Source of the DNA: Narthecium ossifragum
Taxonomy: Eukaryota; Streptophyta; Magnoliopsida; Dioscoreales; Nartheciaceae
Reading direction: 5' to 3'
DNA: 64,000 nt
Assembly (NCBI GenBank): GCA_963920575.1
Contig: OY986969.1
Location: 24,591,434 to 24,655,433, forward strand
This document shows, in pieces, positions 61,301 to 64,000 of this stretch. The position numbers and the translations under genes were made by a program. How positions within the stretch are numbered: the stretch's first letter is position 1; each line of letters opens with the position of its first letter. The notes under the pieces were generated by a model. It was not told where the DNA came from. It saw only the letters and a list, made by a program, of their open reading frames with translations, and made no database searches.

Positions 61301-63965
61301 TTGCTGGTAATGACAATACAACCCTTCTCCCAGAAGATTCATGCACCCTCAACCATACACACTACTACTATTCATGATTATGCAAAAAAAATACCATCTG
61401 AGAGGTAGAAATGAACTGCTAAATTCCAAAGTAGTCCTTACACGATATAACCTCAATGATACACAGTCGTGCAAGAAGTGGAACATACCTGCTTAATATC
61501 CCTGAGAGCAAAGATTCCAATACAAACTTCGCCATTTACCATCCACTGAAAAGCATCATGAGGAAAAAGCTATAAATATTTCTTCACTATGGCAGGACAA
61601 ACACATTCTAAAGTTGAAGAAACAACTCTACACAGTCAAAAAACATAGATTCAAAAAAGAAAAAGAAATGCAGGATCATAGATAGAACTTAACCAGAAAA
61701 AACTTATGGTTCCACAAAGCACTTGTGCAGCATTTAGAAAGTATATTCTTTATCAACTGAGACAAATTTTTCCCACTAAGACCTGCCCAAAGAGAAATCC
61801 AAAGAGAGAATGACAAAAATTGCCATCATCATATGCAGAAAGCTTCATCTCCAGAGGCATCGACTTTGCTTTCCCCTTAGAAGCTCTAAACCTGCTGACC
61901 ATCCTATCTTTCCAAGAATAGCTATACTTTCAAAAACAAAAAAACAAAAATGTATATAGTCATAGCGAAGCAAATCCAACATTTACATCCCCCTACTCAA
62001 AGGTTCCTTGGAAGGAATTTTTAGATTCTTGTCCGTTTAAATTGTTTGCCTGACCCAAAACTATATTAGGCTTGCTCCTTCACCCCATAAACTTAAACTT
62101 TTGTATCCATAAAGAAGGTCCTTCAACATGACAATCAACCTGGATTTTCTTCAGGGAACTCTACCTTGGCCAAAGTTGCCTTTATCAGGAAAAGACATGA
62201 CTTTAAAAATCATGCATTCTTATCTCCAACATCTACGAAGCGCTCTGTATGTATGACCTTTATAGATCGAACCAGATCCTTGAATTTATTGGTATGATAC
62301 TTCTTCAAGCATTGCTTCTTTTAAAATGGTTTGTTAGAACATAAAGACAACATATATAACAATTCTAGTGCCAAATTCTGACCCAAAAAAAAAAATTCAA
62401 ATCCTTTCGGTGGAAGTGTAAACTCCTCAAAAAAATAAAACTTCAGAAATATGCTAACGGAAAATTTTCTTTTCCAGAGCCCTTCTCTAAATGGTTCAAA
62501 AACATATCTGAAATGAGCCAATTATCATATCATCAGCGGTTCATCGTGGGCCACTTATATCACCATCTTGCAACAGTCCAAGCCTGTGAAGATTGACCCA
62601 ATTGGCAACATACGCAAGCAACTATGCAGTGAAAGGAACATGCAGCTTTATTCGACAAATTACCAAGAGAATGGACAAGTACTAATCAAAAGTGGCAGTT
62701 CAACAGTTCTAAAGGAAGCTTATATGTGCTTCTCAAAACGCAGTGATATAAAAAGCACTCACTGAAACAAAACCAAGCTGATGAACAGCACATAAAGATC
62801 ATTTCACACAAATAGACCAACTACAAAATAGCTTTCACCTTTTCTGTGCGGCAATTTGGATCGCAGCTGTGATTAATGAAACGCCCCTGATTTCCTTTTG
62901 TACATGCGTCTATCACCTGAAAATAATTAAGCAAAGATTAGGCACATAATGCAACATTATGAGGAGACGAAAGCAAATATACAAGTCCCAGAGAAAGATT
63001 CAAGAGGTGCTTGCAATCATATCAAGATAAAGCTCAAACCCAGTCAATAAGTAACCTAAATAGCATGTCAAATTAGCTAATTGGTCTAAATATTTAATTT
63101 TATTCCTACACTGTTTAATCAACCAATATTTTCCAGATAATAACTTCCCAATCTACATTTTGTGGGTAAATCACCATCAGGAAATTACGCAATGAACTGA
63201 ACAATATACAAAAGATATCACAAGCAGGAACATTCCATATAGTACATTAGACATAGTTAAAGATAAAAATGAAAAGGAGCAAGGTGGAATCGTATAGGCC
63301 AAACCTCACCACCATTCAACGTCATGAAGTAGAAATGCTTCTGACCACTGGAAGCATAACTTCTTTGTCGAGCTTCATAGGCAGCTAGATCAAGCACCTA
63401 AATTTGTAGGAAAATAGAGCAAGAATCACTACTAAGCAGTTCATAATAATGGCAATATTCAATATTGCATGCACTTATTAGGTGTCGGACATAATATCCA
63501 AATAAATTATATCACAACATCATTATGAACTTCTGGATGAAACTCAAAAGGATCAGTTTTCCGCATTCTTCCCAAGTCACAGAGTTAAAAGTTTATAAGA
63601 TAACAATAACTACTATAAAACTTACCTCTCCAACATATTCAATAAGGAATTGCCCCTTGCATACATGTTCCTCTAACTCCAACCCATAGCCTTTCTTTCC
63701 ATAACGGACAGACTTGAATTTGGCATATTTGCGTTTTTGGAACTATGAACAGGATAGTGTCAAAATGTACGCACATATAAGACCCCAAAGAAATCAAAAT
63801 GAATAGTGAACAACGATGGCAAAAGCTACTAACCTGTTGGTTGGAACAAAGGTCCCCACAGGGGCACATTCCTTGAATGCATTCTATGTTAAGCATTCGA
63901 TTCAAACACTCGTCTCCACAACCCAAACTTCCATCTGAAGGGAGTTTGCAGTGGCAAACCATGAT
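55368..63965 (-). CDS. SDG8: SDG8/ASHH2-type histone H3K36 methyltransferase (C-terminal part, cut by window edge)
   Basis: Thirteen exons in transcription order: 63965-63834, 63742-63626, 63397-63305, 62916-62839, 61545-61489, 60754-60163, 60085-60030, 59144-59071, 58965-58883, 58778-58699, 58372-58293, 57499-57454, 56603-55368. Phases close to 907 residues ending in a stop. The first exon is the AWS domain, [17 protein letters not shown] with ordered cysteines. The SET domain follows: [28 protein letters not shown] (cofactor-binding NHSC) and [15 protein letters not shown], then post-[18 protein letters not shown]. Later segments [34 protein letters not shown] and [14 protein letters not shown] match the SDG8 C-terminus, ending in a proline-rich and RF/RW-rich tail. 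SDG8 deposits H3K36me2/3 on transcribed genes and controls flowering, carotenoid and defence gene expression. The upstream CW domain and long N-terminus lie beyond base 64000. Catalytic residues look intact. Confidence 0.96.
56885..57010. mobile_element. Palindromic MITE (126 bp) in an SDG8 intron
   Basis: The left arm ATATTAAATCCACTT is the exact inverse of the right arm AAGTGGATTTAATAT. Complementarity continues inwards through TTTTACA.CTTAG.AC, so the arms pair over about 40 bases around a short loop. It lies in the SDG8 intron between exons 57499-57454 and 56603-55368. The target-site duplication is not certain. A diverged half-copy lies at 52950-53030. Confidence 0.8.
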
Positions 63966-64000
63966 CTGTTTAACACAGAGTAGATCAATAAAACTAAGCT

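Overview
This is a stretch of flowering-plant nuclear chromosome, most likely from a monocot. Genes are split by many short GT-AG introns, intergenic DNA is AT-rich and full of small transposons and microsatellites, there is one 200-base run of N (an assembly gap), and the encoded proteins are plant families. The monocot call rests on overall character (a long PAD4-type protein, a GC-rich last exon in the permease gene) and is an inference; the species cannot be named from sequence alone. Seven protein-coding genes could be rebuilt exon by exon, and in every one the reading phases close across all splice junctions. Nothing bacterial, viral or CRISPR-like was seen. LAYOUT: 1-5.5 kb, gene-free AT-rich DNA with repeats. 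5.9-7.9 kb (+), an amino-acid permease of the AAP family (485 aa). 8-12.5 kb, repeats, including a solo LTR with perfect target-site duplication and an inverted partner of the repeat at the window's left end. 12.5-17.35 kb (-), UVR8, the UV-B photoreceptor, with an unusual C-terminal extension. 17.4-19.4 kb, a 95-bp tandem repeat array running into the gap. 19.5-22.1 kb (-), a PAD4-type lipase-like immune regulator. 22.2-24.8 kb, a Tourist-like MITE, a hAT-type element and a 62-bp tandem duplication. 24.8-37.3 kb (-), SECA2, the motor of the second plastid Sec system (31 exons, 1058 aa). 37.4-41.3 kb, MITEs and a 1.1-kb terminal-inverted-repeat element carrying a 30-bp minisatellite. 41.3-42.2 kb (+), a TCHQD-class glutathione S-transferase (266 aa). 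42.2-48.2 kb, gene-poor DNA. 48.2-52.3 kb (+), a receptor-like cytoplasmic kinase with an N-terminal universal-stress-protein domain (779 aa). 52.3-55.4 kb, intergenic with a 30-bp minisatellite. 55.4 kb to the right edge (-), the C-terminal 907 residues of an SDG8/ASHH2-type histone H3K36 methyltransferase, cut by the window edge. HOW IT FITS TOGETHER: the genes are independent units, not an operon or metabolic cluster. The clearest large-scale signal is conserved gene order: the TCHQD GST, USP-kinase and SDG8 neighbours, with SECA2 and an AAP nearby, recall one duplicated block of Arabidopsis chromosome 1, while UVR8 and PAD4 sit between AAP and SECA2 here and lie elsewhere in Arabidopsis. 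No undescribed biological system was found. The features most worth a second look are this ancient microsynteny, the UVR8 tail, substitutions near the GST glutathione-binding motif, and several transposon insertions with exact target-site duplications.
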